This document shows, piece by piece, positions 11,033 to 22,582 of a DNA stretch of 64,000 nucleotides. Below the pieces are notes generated by a model. The model was not told the origin of the DNA. It searched no databases and saw only the letters and a program-made list of their open reading frames with translations. A program made the translations under genes and the position numbers. The first letter of the stretch is position 1. Each line of letters begins with the position of its first letter. Source of the DNA: Rhipidocladum racemiflorum (taxonomy: Eukaryota; Streptophyta; Magnoliopsida; Poales; Poaceae); assembly GCA_036346355.1 (NCBI GenBank), contig CM070570.1, positions 44,407,592-44,471,591 on the forward strand. Direction: 5' to 3'.

Positions 11033-14000
11033 CTGATTGGTATCGAGCGGGCTGTAGGTCCTTGGAATGTGTATTTTTAGTGTCATGCTATAGGGTACAA
11101 CTAAAATGTGATGTGGAATAACTTAGAAACATGGCTTAGGTTTTTACTAAAATTTTGTCATAGGATAGCAACATTAAAACTTGCAAAAGTGGTATAACTA
11201 ATCTAAAATTTGACACACATGGATGCACAGTAGGAAGGGTATGGGTATCATTGTTTACGCTTAAATGTTGTACTTAAGCCTTGTTGCTAAATGCTATATT
11301 TGATATAGTACGTTGCTATGTCTTTGAGATAAATGATTGAATTATTCCTGTTGTGGTGGTAAAAGTGGGGTTTTGGTCTTTGAAGGGTTTCGCCACCTCT
11401 CTTATTTCATAGTTAGGGTGAGGTTTGTGGTGTGGCCGGTTAGCGCCACCACCTAAGAACTATTGACCCTGTAGGAGAAGAGTGCTTATCCTTTCGTCGT
11501 TGATCGGGTAGTATACATGAGTCAAATAGAAGAGTTAATGGTGGTTTCCTTCGTATGTTCTTTGCCGTTCTGACGGTCGGTGTTCTTTGCTTTTCTTGGC
11601 TTTAGTAGATTTGAATCAAATGAAAAGTGTTGGGTTTTAGCGGATCGTTCCGTATGCGGTGTGTGGTTTTCTCTTCCTTGGTTGAAGACGAAGAAGAGGA
11701 GACTAGTGTTGCGCTTCTTTTGGGCGCCTTTCCAGTTTTGATGCCTGTTGATTGCATTATGGGGAACAAGCATTCAATTTATCCCTGTGTTTGTCTTTCT
11801 CTGAGGTTAAATGAGTTATTGCGGAGTTGTGCGGACTGGCTGTCGTGGCTGAAGTTCTGTGGCTTTGTAGTAGTACGTGGTGTTTGATTTCGTTATTTCT
11901 TGGTTTAAGAAATCATCTTTGAAAAACCCTTCTTGTTTCATGAAAGATTGGGGTTTGGTGCTAAGGTTTTATTTGCAAAGGTTTATTTGATCGGTTGGTT
12001 CCCTCCAGTGGGAGTCTTGGAGATTGAAAAGTGTTTTGGAGAATTCCTTTGCATGACCAAGTTTGGGTTTGTCTCATCGCAATTTTGAGAGTCAAATTTT
12101 CCTTATGAACTTAGGATGAGTTTTAAAACTAAAATGCTGTAAACAAAGTAGTCTTTTGACTGAAATCGTTTGTCCCTAGTAAGAATTGATGTTTAGCATG
12201 TTATGTAGTAGGTAAGAATGTGGTTTATGGATTGATGTGTTGCTAAGTTAAATTTTGAGTTGAATCAATTCAATGTGATTAATATCTCTAGCTTGAGAAT
12301 AAATAGACTACTAGTGTTGCAGTTTACTCTTAGCGAGAATGATTAAATGTGTTAATGTACATGCTTAGAATCTGTTGCCTTGCTTTAAAAGTGCTTATGA
12401 TCCTTGTTAATGTTAAAAGTTTAAACTTTGATGCATAGTTAAAACATTAAGATGATGTAGACTGCTGTTATTGTAAAAGAAACTTTCTTTGGTTGTTAAA
12501 GATGTTCTAATCTAATGGATTAATAGAGAAATTTAATCGTGTTGACTAGTGACTTTAATTTGGATGTTGATTAGAGTTGCTATTTATGTTGTTGCAAACT
12601 ACTAGTATCTTTGGAAGTATGCAGTTGTGTCGCTACAATGCTAGTATTGATATCAATGGAGAAGACATAAGACTTATTGTTAATGATGTTGTTAATGGTA
12701 GTGTTAATGCTAGTATTCAGTCTATTTTAAATAGTGGGAGTATGTTGTGTGGTGGTAATTTTGTTATCACCTATGTATAGGAGTAGCTAAAAGTAATGTT
12801 GTTGGTTGATGATTATGCCCATTTGTTGTTATAGATGACTAAGTAGTTGTGGTAGCTGTTTAGATTATTCGTTGGAAAACCATGGTTAAAATAGAGGAAA
12901 ATTTTAACATGTTGCGATGGAGTGAGCTTTGGATAATTAACATGATGTACAATTTCATCCTTAATGAATGTATGCCTTGGAATCCTAGTTATGAACTTTG
13001 TCTTGTAGAGATAATATTTACATGTTGAAGTCGTTGTTTAAGCTGAATAAGGTTCGGTTGTCGAGACGTGAATATATAGGTGGTATGAAATTTATATGTT
13101 GATCTTCTTTGAAAGATTTGTGGAAGTACTATGTTTCAAATTTAGAATAAGATGTATTATGATTCGGTGAGCCGTGGGGATCATGTCATTATAGTCTTGG
13201 TTGGGTGCCTTTTGATAAGCATCATAAACCCTTATTAAAAATGTTGGGAATGGTAACTAGAGGAAGAATTTGTTGTGAAACTTTCGGTTGAATTGTGTTG
13301 GGGCTCCTCGGATAGTAAATAGTGATTATTGAAGTCTTTAATGGAAAGCGTAGTGGAGTACTAGAGATGGTTCCTTTCATCCGAGCTGTTGTCTAAAAAC
13401 CTTTGAAACTGGTTTGGTTGTTTGCCATCTCGGTTGAATGCTTTCGGTTGAGGTGTTCCTTATGTTGAGTTTCAGAGTTTCCCCAAAACTTCGTAGTGGT
13501 TGGTGTCGACTTTTGGTTTTGGCGAATTTGTTTAGTTCGTGTTGTGAGTTTGAGTTTACATCCAAAAGTTTTTGAGTGGATCGCGCCCTTCGCGTAGACC
13601 GATTTATCTTTGGAATTAATTTTAAAAGGAAGCAGATGGTCATAAAGGGTTGTGTTGGAAACTTTTGAGTTAAGCCCTTGATGTGTAACTCTATTTGACT
13701 AGAGTTGGAGTTATTTGGAAAATGTGTGCGGTGTGCGGGTGTTTTACAAGTCTGGATTTTTATGAATGTTTCATAAGTGAATTTGGTTAGTGAAGAGTTT
13801 TCTTTTTGGATTGAGTTTCCTCTCTTTTGATAAAAATTTATGGCGCTTGTGTCTGCAGATGTTTGATTTTGGAGTCGATGTTCTGCTCCAAAGGGTTGAG
13901 TTTGATTTTGCGAGGTGTTGCAAAGCTAGTGTTAAATCGAAGATGGGTTTTCACACGATGTGGTGTTTTGTTGATTAACGATGTTGCCGTCATAGTTTAT

Positions 14001-15165
14001 ATGAATTAGCGCAACTCTCGATGTTATTCGAGATTTATTCATATGATCTGAGGCAAAAGTCATCATGTGAATGACTATTCGGTAGTGTGGTTACATGATG
14101 AGGGAATGGTGAAAAGTAAACATGACATCGTTTTTACATGTTAAATGATAAAAGAGTCGTTGAGCCAGGTCGGTGAGAAAGTCATATATGGAGATATGAC
14201 TAATCCGGAGTGCTCCTGAAGAGTGTGCATTTATGTCATGAAACGAGATTTCCCTTGCTTTCTAGTATGAAAAGAAGCATTGAACAATTTCTGGTATGTT
14301 GGTTGTGATGTAGGGGATTTATGCTTCCTTTGTGTTTTGGCTTGGATGTTGCCGAATTCTTTCCAAAATGGTTGTTAACGCTTTGGGTTTGAGTTGTTGT
14401 GTGTACACTTGGGCTTGATAGCTAAATGTTTTTGTGTGAGGGCGAGACCCTCTTAAGAAAGGAACCAATTGTGGTTTGGTAAGGTTTTCGATCCTAGCTT
14501 GGGCTAGGTGTCGAACCTTAGTGGTATAAGGGTGGTTTGTGATGGAGGTTGATGATGTATGGGTTTAACCTTTACTAAGAGTAGCGATGGGTGGAAGTGA
14601 AGTTGACGGTAGATCGGTGATAATTGCCCTGCCGTGAGCGATTGTCTTCACTAGTTGTTTTTGGGTTTGAGTCTTGCCTGGAAAGGATGGAATAAAATGT
14701 TAGTATGATCGTGTATCGGAAGGGCTAGTGTGCCTTAATGAGTTATTCCCCTCGATGGAAACTTTCGGGAATGAAGAGAGGTCGTTAAAGGAATTGTGAC
14801 TTCCTTTGACTTTGTCATGTTGAGTTTATTGCAGTGTGTAGTCAGGTAGGTTGTGATAGAAGGGTGAGGTGTTTGTCGTGAGGATTCGAGCGTTTTGGGT
14901 TGTTGAAGCCCTTCGAGGTTGAAACGCAGATTCTGTTTGGGATTTGAATTGAAAGTTGAACTGTGAGCGGTTGCCCTTAGTTGAGCTAGATCAACACTTT
15001 TTCTTTAAGTGTTGGTTTTGGGAACTCGTTTGTCGCTTGTTTCGGTTCTAGTCGTTGTCAGCGAATGTTTTGTCTTTGCAGAGAAGCCTTTTGTCCCTTG
15101 GGGACTTTGTTGTTGTTTTTGGCGTCCTTCGGATTCGAGGCCTAATCCTGTTGAAGGGGGAAGAA
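11033..15165 (+). other. LARD internal region, 4.1 kb, no recognisable coding sequence
   Basis: Opens with a PBS-like TGGTATCGAGC and ends in a purine tract. No Gag, protease, RT, RNase H or integrase motif was found in any frame; the longest ORFs are under 90 residues and low in complexity. A third copy of the GGTCGGTGAGAAAGT...ACTAATCCGG motif sits at about 14168-14210. Confidence 0.75.
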
Positions 15166-17504
15166 TGTGACACTATGGTTTGGTGTGACGTTATAGAAGG
15201 TGAAACTAGAGAATAAAACCTTCGGCTTAGGGTTTTCTCGCGTTTTGGGCGGTTGAAGTGTTATGTCGCCACGAGTGTCGTAACCTTATTTAACGTGCAT
15301 GATAAGGTTAATAACATTATGAGATGTGGAATTAAGGTTAAAACTATAGGATATGGAGGTTAATAGCTTTTAAGGCGTTTAGGGCCGTTTAGGAGTTTGG
15401 GGCCTTCCGGGAGTTTGGGCCTTGGTGGGCTTTGGTGGGATGGAGTAGGTCTCCGTAACGGACTAGGATTGGGTGTGGGGGCTGGTAAAAGGGCTCCCCA
15501 CCAGCCTTTGGGCGTGCTCCCCCAGCCCTTGGGCGCCCCACCTCCTCCTAAGCCCCTAGCCGCCACCCCCTCTCCCTCTCCCTCTTGTGCGCCTCCACCT
15601 CCCCCTTTGCCCCATTGCTCCCCACCTCTCCACCACCTCTCCTCCACCCCCTTGCTGCCCTAGGGTGGTCTCCACACCTCTGCACCTTATGGATCCATCC
15701 GTTGGAGCGAGGAGCGAGGAGCGTGGAGCGATCCGCGAGGATATCTATTGGAGATTCATTCGTTGGGTAAAGGTATGATCATGGGGATCCTTGGAATTGA
15801 TCTAGGTACTGTTCTTAGGGTAATTATCAAGTTTTTAGATCAATTGGTGGTGCTGGATTGGAGTTCTTTGGGTTAGATCTAGACGTTGCCACGTTTCTGT
15901 TTTCGGGCAGATTGAGCAGTCGGGCTAGGGTTCGAGTTTTCGTTGATTTAGAATCCGAATCTGTCCGTACGGACTTAAAATAAGTTGTAGATAATTTAAT
16001 TATCTTTCCGTGGACATAAAGCATGTTAAAATACTATCAGCCGTTTGAAAGTTATGGCCGTTTTACCGAGCGTGTTAAAATCTGTGACGCGATTGGAACA
16101 GATCGTAGTAATCTGTAGATTAAACAATTTTAGATTCCGAATCAGTCTTTCCGTATAACTAGAAAAAGGTAGGAAATTTCCTAAGCTTCGCGATGGTGTA
16201 CTCGTTTAATCGATTTGGAGTCCTAGAACTCAAGTTATGGCCTTTGCAAGGCTGCTGTCCCGCCGGGACAGAACCTCTGTTTTTAGGTTTGCAAGTAGTG
16301 GGCAATGTCGGGTTAGATGGGGATTTGTGTACTGTTTTGCGGGCATTATTGTGTGTGTGATGCCTATGTGCAGGTGGTGTGACACCGGGAGTGCCCTCTA
16401 CATCCCACAAATCGGTCGCCCGCGGTTGAGGCAAGTGTGTTGTAATGTATAGCGGATTGTAGGTTGTTTGTTGATATTGGGTGAAAGATTGAACACTTGC
16501 TATGCTCACTTGCCATGCTTGCTGTTTTTCAATGAAATATTGAGTATGATTATCATGGTTCGATGCCATGTGTTTATATTTGTCATGATGAGTTGCCATA
16601 TGTTTATGTACATGTGAAATATGATAATTGGCATAGTTGCATGCATGACATGTTACATGGCCCGGGCGGTGAGAAAGTCATTAACTAATCCGGGAAGGTC
16701 GGTGAGAAAGTTATGACTAATCCGGAGAGCCATTAGAGTAAGTCCTACATCGTGATTCCATCTACCGTGGGTTGTGGAAGCGAGGAGTAGGCACCCTCCA
16801 TCTTCGGGATGGAAGGGGGAAGAGGGTGCACACCGACGGGTGTGTACTTAACCATACCGGTATGAGTTTCCATGAAGATATGAGCATAACATTGCATTGC
16901 ATTGCATTGCAATACATTTTTTTTTAATGATGATGATGTTGTTATGTGCTCAAGTATGAGATGTTATATGTGATGTGAGGTATTATTGTCTTGTAAATGA
17001 TCTTGTTGTCCATTACAATATGCTTGCTGAGTTTTCGAACTCACGCTTGTGTTTTATGTTGTTTTTAGGTACTTTGAGATCGGCATGCGGGAAAAAGGGA
17101 TCTAGCTACACTTCTACACGTAGCTCCACCATCATAGTCCATAATTAACCACTTGGAGACATGATATTAAGAGTTGTGCCCTAAACTTAATGTATGGTTT
17201 AATCTAGCATGCTTGTGAATCCTTATTTGCTTCGTTATAGTTTATGAAGTGGTTAAGCGTGGTATTATTGGCGTAACTTGATGTTATGTCCATTTATGTT
17301 GTTGTTTTAGATGTCGTGTGCTATGATATATCTTGCCATGATATTGAGATTGTGTTAATTCATGGAAAAACAAAGGAGATGCTGCCGAAATATCGGTTTT
17401 TAGCATATGAACCTTTGCTGGAATTTATGTTTAATTGTGGTACTTAGATGTTGTTTAGCTTATGTTTGGTAGCATTCGGGCATATTAAATACCGGGGTGT
17501 TACA
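15166..17504 (+). repeat. LARD 3' LTR
   Basis: 2,339 bp, TGTGACAC...GGTGTTACA, preceded by the polypurine tract and followed by GAATC. Uninterrupted copy of the 5' LTR; differences cluster in the GC-rich part near 15370-15420. Confidence 0.88.
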
Positions 17505-17900
17505 GAATCTGTATCCAATACAACTCTACTTGGCCCAACCTGGCCGAGTACAACTCTTGCATGCGTATGGCAACCCTACCATACTCACGTGACTAACACT
17601 TTGCACGCGTATGGCCACCTGCCATACTCACGTGACTAACACTTTGCACGCGAATGACCTCCTGCCATTCTCACGTGTCTAACCATTCTTCATGTGCACC
17701 ATTCTCTTAGCCCGAACGTCCCGCATGACATCCTTGACCACCAAGACCTCAGTTCCTCCCTGAACCTAGTCCCGAACCTCAGCTCCTCCATGAACCTAGT
17801 TCCGATCCCGTCATCGACCACGTTCGTCTTCAAGCAATACCTGCACATGAACAAACCACAAAACAATTCCGAGCACAAGTCCACGACTTGACTCTACTCA
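17505..17900 (-). repeat. Left copia 5' LTR, distal part (outer end unresolved)
   Basis: Joining 5325 to 17510 restores a continuous LTR-like text (CTAGAAGGAAT then CTGTATCC). The segment holds about three degenerate 42-49-bp tandem units (GCGTATGGC...ACTCACGTGACTAAC, 17555-17690) and a two-copy 31-bp repeat (CTCCNTGAACCTAGT, about 17745-17800). I could not find a convincing terminal CA/TG edge or TSD, so the LTR may stop near 17.9 kb or include the palindrome array to 18.7 kb. Confidence 0.5.
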
Positions 17901-18039
17901 ATCCATGCAAATACTCACACGAGCAATGCATAAAGTCCACTTCAAGCATCATGAAATTCTCACAAATTTTCATAATCTCAAAAACAAATCAAACACAATT
18001 CCAATTTTGCTCAAAACCCTGATCGAGCAAAAACGCATT

Positions 18040-18600
18040 CACGACGGACCAAAAAATTTGGTCCAGCGTACATGTAAAACTTAATGTTTTTAAGAACTTT
18101 GTCCTGCGCAAAAACCTTCAGAAGCACATTTATGACATACCAAAAAATTTGGTGCTCGCTCATGGAAAAACGAGGTTGCCAAAAACAATTGTATGATGAG
18201 ACCAAAAAATTTGGTCCGTCATACATGGGAAAAACAAAGTCGCCAAAAGATGTGTGTATGAGACCAAAAACTTTGGTCCGTCATACATGGGAAAAACGAG
18301 TTCGCCAAAAGCATGTGTATGACAGACCAAAAAATTTGGTCCGTCATACATGGGAAAAACGCGATTTCTTGTACAAGCGTAAAAGCATCAAAATCACGTT
18401 TATGACAGACCAAAAAGTTTGGTCCGTCATACATGGGAAAAACGCGATTTCTTGAGCAAGCGTAAAAGCATCAAAATCACGTTTATGACAGACCAAAAAG
18501 TTTGGTCCGTTATACATGGGAAAAACGCGATTTATTGAGCAAGCGTAAAAGCATCAAAATCACGTTTATGACAGACCAAAAAGTTTGGTTCGTCATACAT
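18040..18600. repeat. Tandem array of about eight long-palindrome units
   Basis: Eight copies of an imperfect palindrome centred on GACCAAA-AAA-TTTGGTC occur at about 18048, 18137, 18200, 18262, 18323, 18408, 18490 and 18573. In the best copies the arms extend to TATGAC and GTCATA. The last four units start at 18318, 18401, 18484 and 18567, an exact 83-bp period; earlier units are spaced about 60-90 bp. The linker GGGAAAAACGCGATTTCTTG...AAGCGTAAAAGCATC is also conserved. It may be promoter-proximal LTR sequence of the left copia or an independent minisatellite. Confidence 0.85.
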
Positions 18601-18864
18601 GCGAAACTCACTGTTTTTGGATGTTTGGTCTGGCGCAATTGCAAAGTCTCTGTTTTTGGATGTTTGAATGTTTGGTCCTTCATGCAAGCAATTTTGCAAG
18701 ATTAATCCTAACCAATTTTTCAGCACAAAATCAAGCCAATTTTTCATCACATGATTCACAGATTTGAAGATCTGCACACAAGCTACCAAGACTTATATGC
18801 ACAAGAAATGCATATGCCAGCATGTGACTATACGTTAACCAAGTCCTTTAGCTTCAGGAACTTA

Positions 18865-18913
18865 GGGCCTGTTTGTTTCAGCTAGGGATTATAGAAAGTA
18901 GCTTTTAAAAGCT
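18865..18913 (+). repeat. Harbinger left TIR
   Basis: GGGCCTGTTTGTTTCAGC followed by TAGGGATTATAGAAAGTAGC and a further 11 bases. Mirrors the right end at 22531-22579 with one T/C mismatch. Confidence 0.93.
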
Positions 18914-19134
18914 GAAAGGTTAACAAACAGACAGCTTCTAATTTGGATTGTAACAATCTGGAGGCAAGATTGTTACAATCCCACAATCCACCTTTGAGGA
19001 GCTTTCCTCAGCTTTTTTTGTACAAAAGACCATAATACCCTTCCACCTTCCAGCAAAATTACCAGCGATTGCCCCACTGTTCTTCACGCCAGCCCTTCCA
19101 AAGAAACTGAATAACCCTCTCAACCCTAGTCGTC

Positions 19135-19392
19135 ATGGAGGATCTCCCCGGCGGAGCGGCACCCTCCATCCTCGGCGCGCTGGCCCGACGCGACGCCCTA
19201 TTTCCCCGGGCGCCCAGCGCTGCGTCGTCGATCCCCGGCGCGGCACACTCCATCCCCGGCGCGGCGGCCTCCTTCCCTGTCGGTGCAACACCCTCCATCC
19301 CTGGCGCTGGCCGACGACACGCCGTCGATCCCCAGCGGCCCGACGCAGCGCCTGGCACGGCGGCCGGCTCCTTCCCCGGCGCCGATTCATAG
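19135..19392 (+). CDS. GC-rich leader ORF of the Harbinger element (uncertain coding status)
   Basis: An 85-codon ORF, about 70% GC in AT-rich surroundings, with repeated SIPGA/SFPGA-like units (Ala, Pro, Gly). I do not recognise a domain. It ends DS-stop at a sequence (CATAGGTAGAT) that resembles a splice donor. The ATGs of ORF1 (19929) and the transposase (20989) each directly follow an AG acceptor. It may therefore be a transcribed 5' leader exon shared by both proteins rather than a protein gene. Low confidence as CDS, better as leader exon. Confidence 0.35.
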   Translation: MEDLPGGAAPSILGALARRDALFPRAPSAASSIPGAAHSIPGAAASFPVGATPSIPGAGRRHAVDPQRPDAAPGTAAGSFPGADS

Positions 19393-19928
19393 GTAGATGG
19401 CTCCTTCCTATGTGAACCTCATACTGCTATTTCACTTCCTACTGCTACTTGTTGATTCATACTGCTATTTCACTTCCTACTTGTTGATTCATACTGCTAT
19501 TTGATTCATACATGCTTTGTTTCAATGTGAACCTCATACTGCTATTTCACTTCCTACTGTACTTGTTGATTCATACTGCTTTGTTTCAATGTGAACCTCA
19601 ATCTGATACAAGCATAGTTTATTGCTACATGTGCAAGTATAGTTTACTGCTACTTGTTCATTCACAGCCTATAAACCTACGATTTGGAATGTTTGCGATT
19701 TATATTAGTCACCTCTTTCCTGTTATACCGAAAGATAATGCCAATAGTATGCTCATTTGAACAGTATGCCAATAGTATGTTAACCTTCCAGCAAAATGTA
19801 TGCCAATTGGGCCAAAATGTATGCCAACAGAATGCTCATTTGTAGCAACAGAATATCTTTACATACCAAAATGTAGCAACTTTCTTGACCAGTATGCTCA
19901 TTTGTCAATACATTTTTGTATGCAATAG

Positions 19929-20831
19929 ATGGATGAATTTGACAAAGCAGATTGGAATTCTTGCAACAATGCAACGTTCTGTAAAATTTGTGTTGAGGAA
20001 ATAGTTGCTGGGAATAGGCCCGTTAGAGTTATGACAACTAGAGGCTATAAGAACATAGCTGAGAAGTACTTGTTAAGGACAGGTTTACGTCATTCTAGAA
20101 CCCAATTGAAAAACAGGTGGGATGCACTTAAGGGTTTATACAGCTTCTGGCTAAGGCTTAACAAAGACACTGGACTGGAATGGGACAGTGCTAAAGGAAC
20201 GGTGACGGCAAGTGAGAGTTATTGGAAAGAAAACACAAAGGTACTATTTTCCTAGTGATGTCTATCATTTGCATGTACATTTACATTACAAGTACACCTA
20301 ACAATGGCTATGTAATTTTTTCAGAATCATTCAGAATGGAGGAAGCTCAAGAATGGTCCACCAGAGTGTCTTGAAGAACTTCAAATCATGTTTGATCTTA
20401 CTGCGGTGGATGGTTCTTCTTCTTGTATTCCTGGAGAATGAATTAGAAATGGGGGTGAAGAAATTGATCGAGAGGACCACATGTCAAATTGTAGCAATCC
20501 ATTGAAGCGAGGTAGTAGTAGCAAGCAAATAAGCCCAAAGAAGAAAGTAAAGAATCCCATGGTTAAGATTATGAAGGGCATGTGGGATACTATGCAATCT
20601 AATAGTTCTATAGCCAACAAGGTTATGCAAGGTGACATGAGGTTTGAGGTCATTAAGGAAGTGATGTCCTTAGCAGTGGAGTCTGGGGCAACAGAAGGGA
20701 GTGTGGAGCATTTCATGGCTAGCCAACTTTTTGTTAAAGCTGAATATCATGATGTGTTCCGCACCGTCATGACCAAGGAAGGGAGGCTTGCTTGGTTGAA
20801 GTTGTGGTGCAAGAAGGAAGGCTATTATTAA
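19929..20831 (+). pseudogene. Harbinger ORF1, Myb/SANT-like DNA-binding protein, one premature TGA
   Basis: Accessory DNA-binding protein that in PIF/Harbinger elements helps the transposase find the TIRs and enter the nucleus. Exon 1 is 19929-20240 (104 codons): a Myb/SANT-like domain with spaced Trp residues (ADWNSCNNATF, RTQLKNRWDALKGLY, SYWKENTK). The intron is 20241-20324 (GTACTA...TTTTTTCAG). Exon 2 continues in frame (NHSEWRKLKNGPPE...) to a TGA at 20439-20441. The same frame then reopens and runs to 20831 with a basic segment (SPKKKVKNP) and the conserved C-terminal part ending LKLWCKKEGYY. The full protein would be about 270 residues; this copy makes at most 142. Domain identity is by pattern, the stop is seen directly. 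Confidence 0.8.
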
Positions 20832-20988
20832 TTGTTGTGTTACTTTATTTTGCTTAAACAATATGCTTAGACAATGGCTATATAATATTTTGTTTGCGTA
20901 TTTTGCTTGAACAATTTGGTTGCATATTTCGCTTGGACAATGGCTATATAATATTTTGTTTCTTGCATGGTACTGAATTTATTTGTAG

Positions 20989-22295
20989 ATGGAACCATCC
21001 GGAAGTGATGATGAGGATGAAGCATTTGAGGTTGCAAGAAACCAACTTAATATGATTGAACAATATGGAGCAATAACATTAGCATTTGGTATGTACTATG
21101 CTGATACTTACTTGAACAAGTCTGACAGAAGGCAACCTGTTGTTTCTGGTCATGAGTGGGTTATGAATACCCTTAATGTTCCATCATCTTGCTATGACAT
21201 GTTTCGAATGAGTCCACAACTTTTCAATAGGCTACACAACTTGTTGGTGTCATCTTATGGCTTGGAGTCAAGTAGCAAGATGTGTTCTATTGAAGCTTTA
21301 GGCATGTTTTTATGGACTATTGGTGCTCCTCAGTCATTTAGGCAAGTTAAAAACCGGTTTGAGGGATCCAAAGAAACAATTAGTAGGAAATTCAATGAAG
21401 TGTTGGATATTATTTACCTTCTCTCAAATGATCTTGTCAAACCAAGGGACCCAGAATTTACAACGGTGCATCCAAGAGTTCAAGGTGCTCGTTTTGCACC
21501 ACATTTCAATAACTGCATAGGTGCAATAGATGGTACTCATATACATGTTGTTGTGCCTTCGGCAAAGTTGGTTCAACATGTCGGACGCCATGGATACTCC
21601 ACTCAAAATGTGTTGGCAATATGTGACTTTGACATGAGGTTCACTTTTGTGGTCGCGGGATGGCCCGGATCGGTACATGACATGAGGGTGTTCAATGAGG
21701 CTTTAAATAAATATGCCGATAAGTTCCCATTTCCTCCACATGGTATATTCACATATTCCCTTTGTACCATATATGTTGCTTATTTATCGAAGCTATTTCT
21801 CATATCATATTTTTATTGTTTCTAGGAAAATTTTATCTTGTTGACTCTGGCTATCCTAATAGAGTGGGTTTTCTAGCTCCATACAAAGGGACGAAGTACC
21901 ATTTACCAGAGTTTCGTCTAGGCCCACGTCCTAGTGGAAAGAAGGAGGTATTCAACCATTTGCATTCATCTCTTCGCAATGTGATTGAGCGCTCATTTGG
22001 TGTCTTAAAGATGAAGTGGAGAATTTTATTGAACTTACCAAGTTATCCTATGCTGAAGCAAACAAGAATAATACTTGCATGTATGGCTCTTCATAACTTC
22101 ATTCGAGATAGTGCTATGAGTGATGAAGATTTCGACATGTGTGATCAAGATGAAAACTATATGCCAATGCATGAAGCATCTTCATCTCAAGAAAGTAGTG
22201 TCAATGGTGAATTAGGAGATGAAGATGGAGATATGAATGTCTTTCGTGATAACCTTGCCAGTGCTTTGTTTGCTGAGAGAGTAGTTCATGTGTAG
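20989..22295 (+). CDS. PIF/Harbinger DDE transposase (DDE_Tnp_4 type), two exons
   Basis: Cut-and-paste transposase. Exon 1 is 20989-21742 and exon 2 is 21826-22295. The 83-bp intron starts GTATATTC, ends TTTCTAG and restores the frame within Gly-Lys (PPHG|KFYLVDSGYP). Product 407 residues, normal for the family. Likely catalytic residues are D181 in IGAIDGTHI, D231 in GSVHDMRVF and E306 in NVIERSFGVLK. The HTH-like N-terminal half includes FRQVKNRFEGSKETISRKF. The ATG directly follows a TTTGTAG acceptor, so this may be the first coding exon after a leader intron. No stop or frameshift seen, so the protein looks functional. It lies 157 bp downstream of ORF1 on the same strand. Confidence 0.92.
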
Positions 22296-22530
22296 GAAAA
22301 TATTTTGTATGGACAAGAATTCAAGCTTGTATGAATGTTTTTTTTTGCTACTTAATTATGCATTTTCGTATTTTATAAATCAGCTACAAGTGTGAAAACA
22401 TGAAAATAAAGCAACAAAACAGGCTGAGGGTACCACACACTTTTGCCACGCAGAAACAACAATCCAAATACACTATAATCTGTGTTACCAAACAGTCATC
22501 AGCTTTTAACAACCCAGCTTTTAACAATCC

Positions 22531-22579
22531 AGCTTTTAAAAGCTGCTTTCTATAATCCCTAGCTGAAACAAACAGGCCC
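22531..22579 (-). repeat. Harbinger right TIR
   Basis: Reverse complement of the left TIR, ending ...AACAGGCCC directly before TTA. Confidence 0.93.
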
Positions 22580-22582
22580 TTA

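Larger units (their letters stand above)
5326..17504 (+). mobile_element. Non-autonomous LTR retrotransposon without coding capacity (LARD type)
   Basis: Two direct LTRs start with TGTGACACTATGG (5326 and 15166). The 3' copy ends GGTGTTACA at 17504. The 5' copy ends near 11032 (last bases diverged). A PBS-like TGGTATCGAGC follows at about 11037, and a polypurine tract (GAAGGGGGAAGAA) precedes the 3' LTR at 15165. The TSD is GAATC on the right and GAATA on the left (one mismatch). The 4.1-kb interior has only short random ORFs. A large LTR pair around a long non-coding interior fits a LARD mobilised in trans by a gypsy relative; that parentage is inferred. Confidence 0.85.
18865..22579 (+). 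mobile_element. PIF/Harbinger DNA transposon, structurally complete
   Basis: TIRs of about 49 bp begin GGGCCTGTTTGTTTCAGC at both ends with one mismatch. They are flanked by the 3-bp TSD TTA (18862-18864 and 22580-22582), as expected for PIF/Harbinger. The element encodes the two standard proteins, a Myb/SANT-like ORF1 and a DDE transposase, in the same orientation. Subterminal inverted motifs (GATTGTAACAATC near 18953-18980; repeated CAGCTTTTAACAA near 22500-22535) could be transposase-binding sites. The ends look young, but ORF1 carries a nonsense codon, so autonomy is doubtful. Confidence 0.95.

Noticed and set aside
11035..11055. tRNA-like sequences next to LTRs
   Set aside because: These are primer-binding sites complementary to a tRNA 3' end, not tRNA genes; no cloverleaf could be built.
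17690..17891. 64-65-aa ORFs on both strands
   Set aside because: Produced by a 31-bp tandem repeat in LTR sequence.
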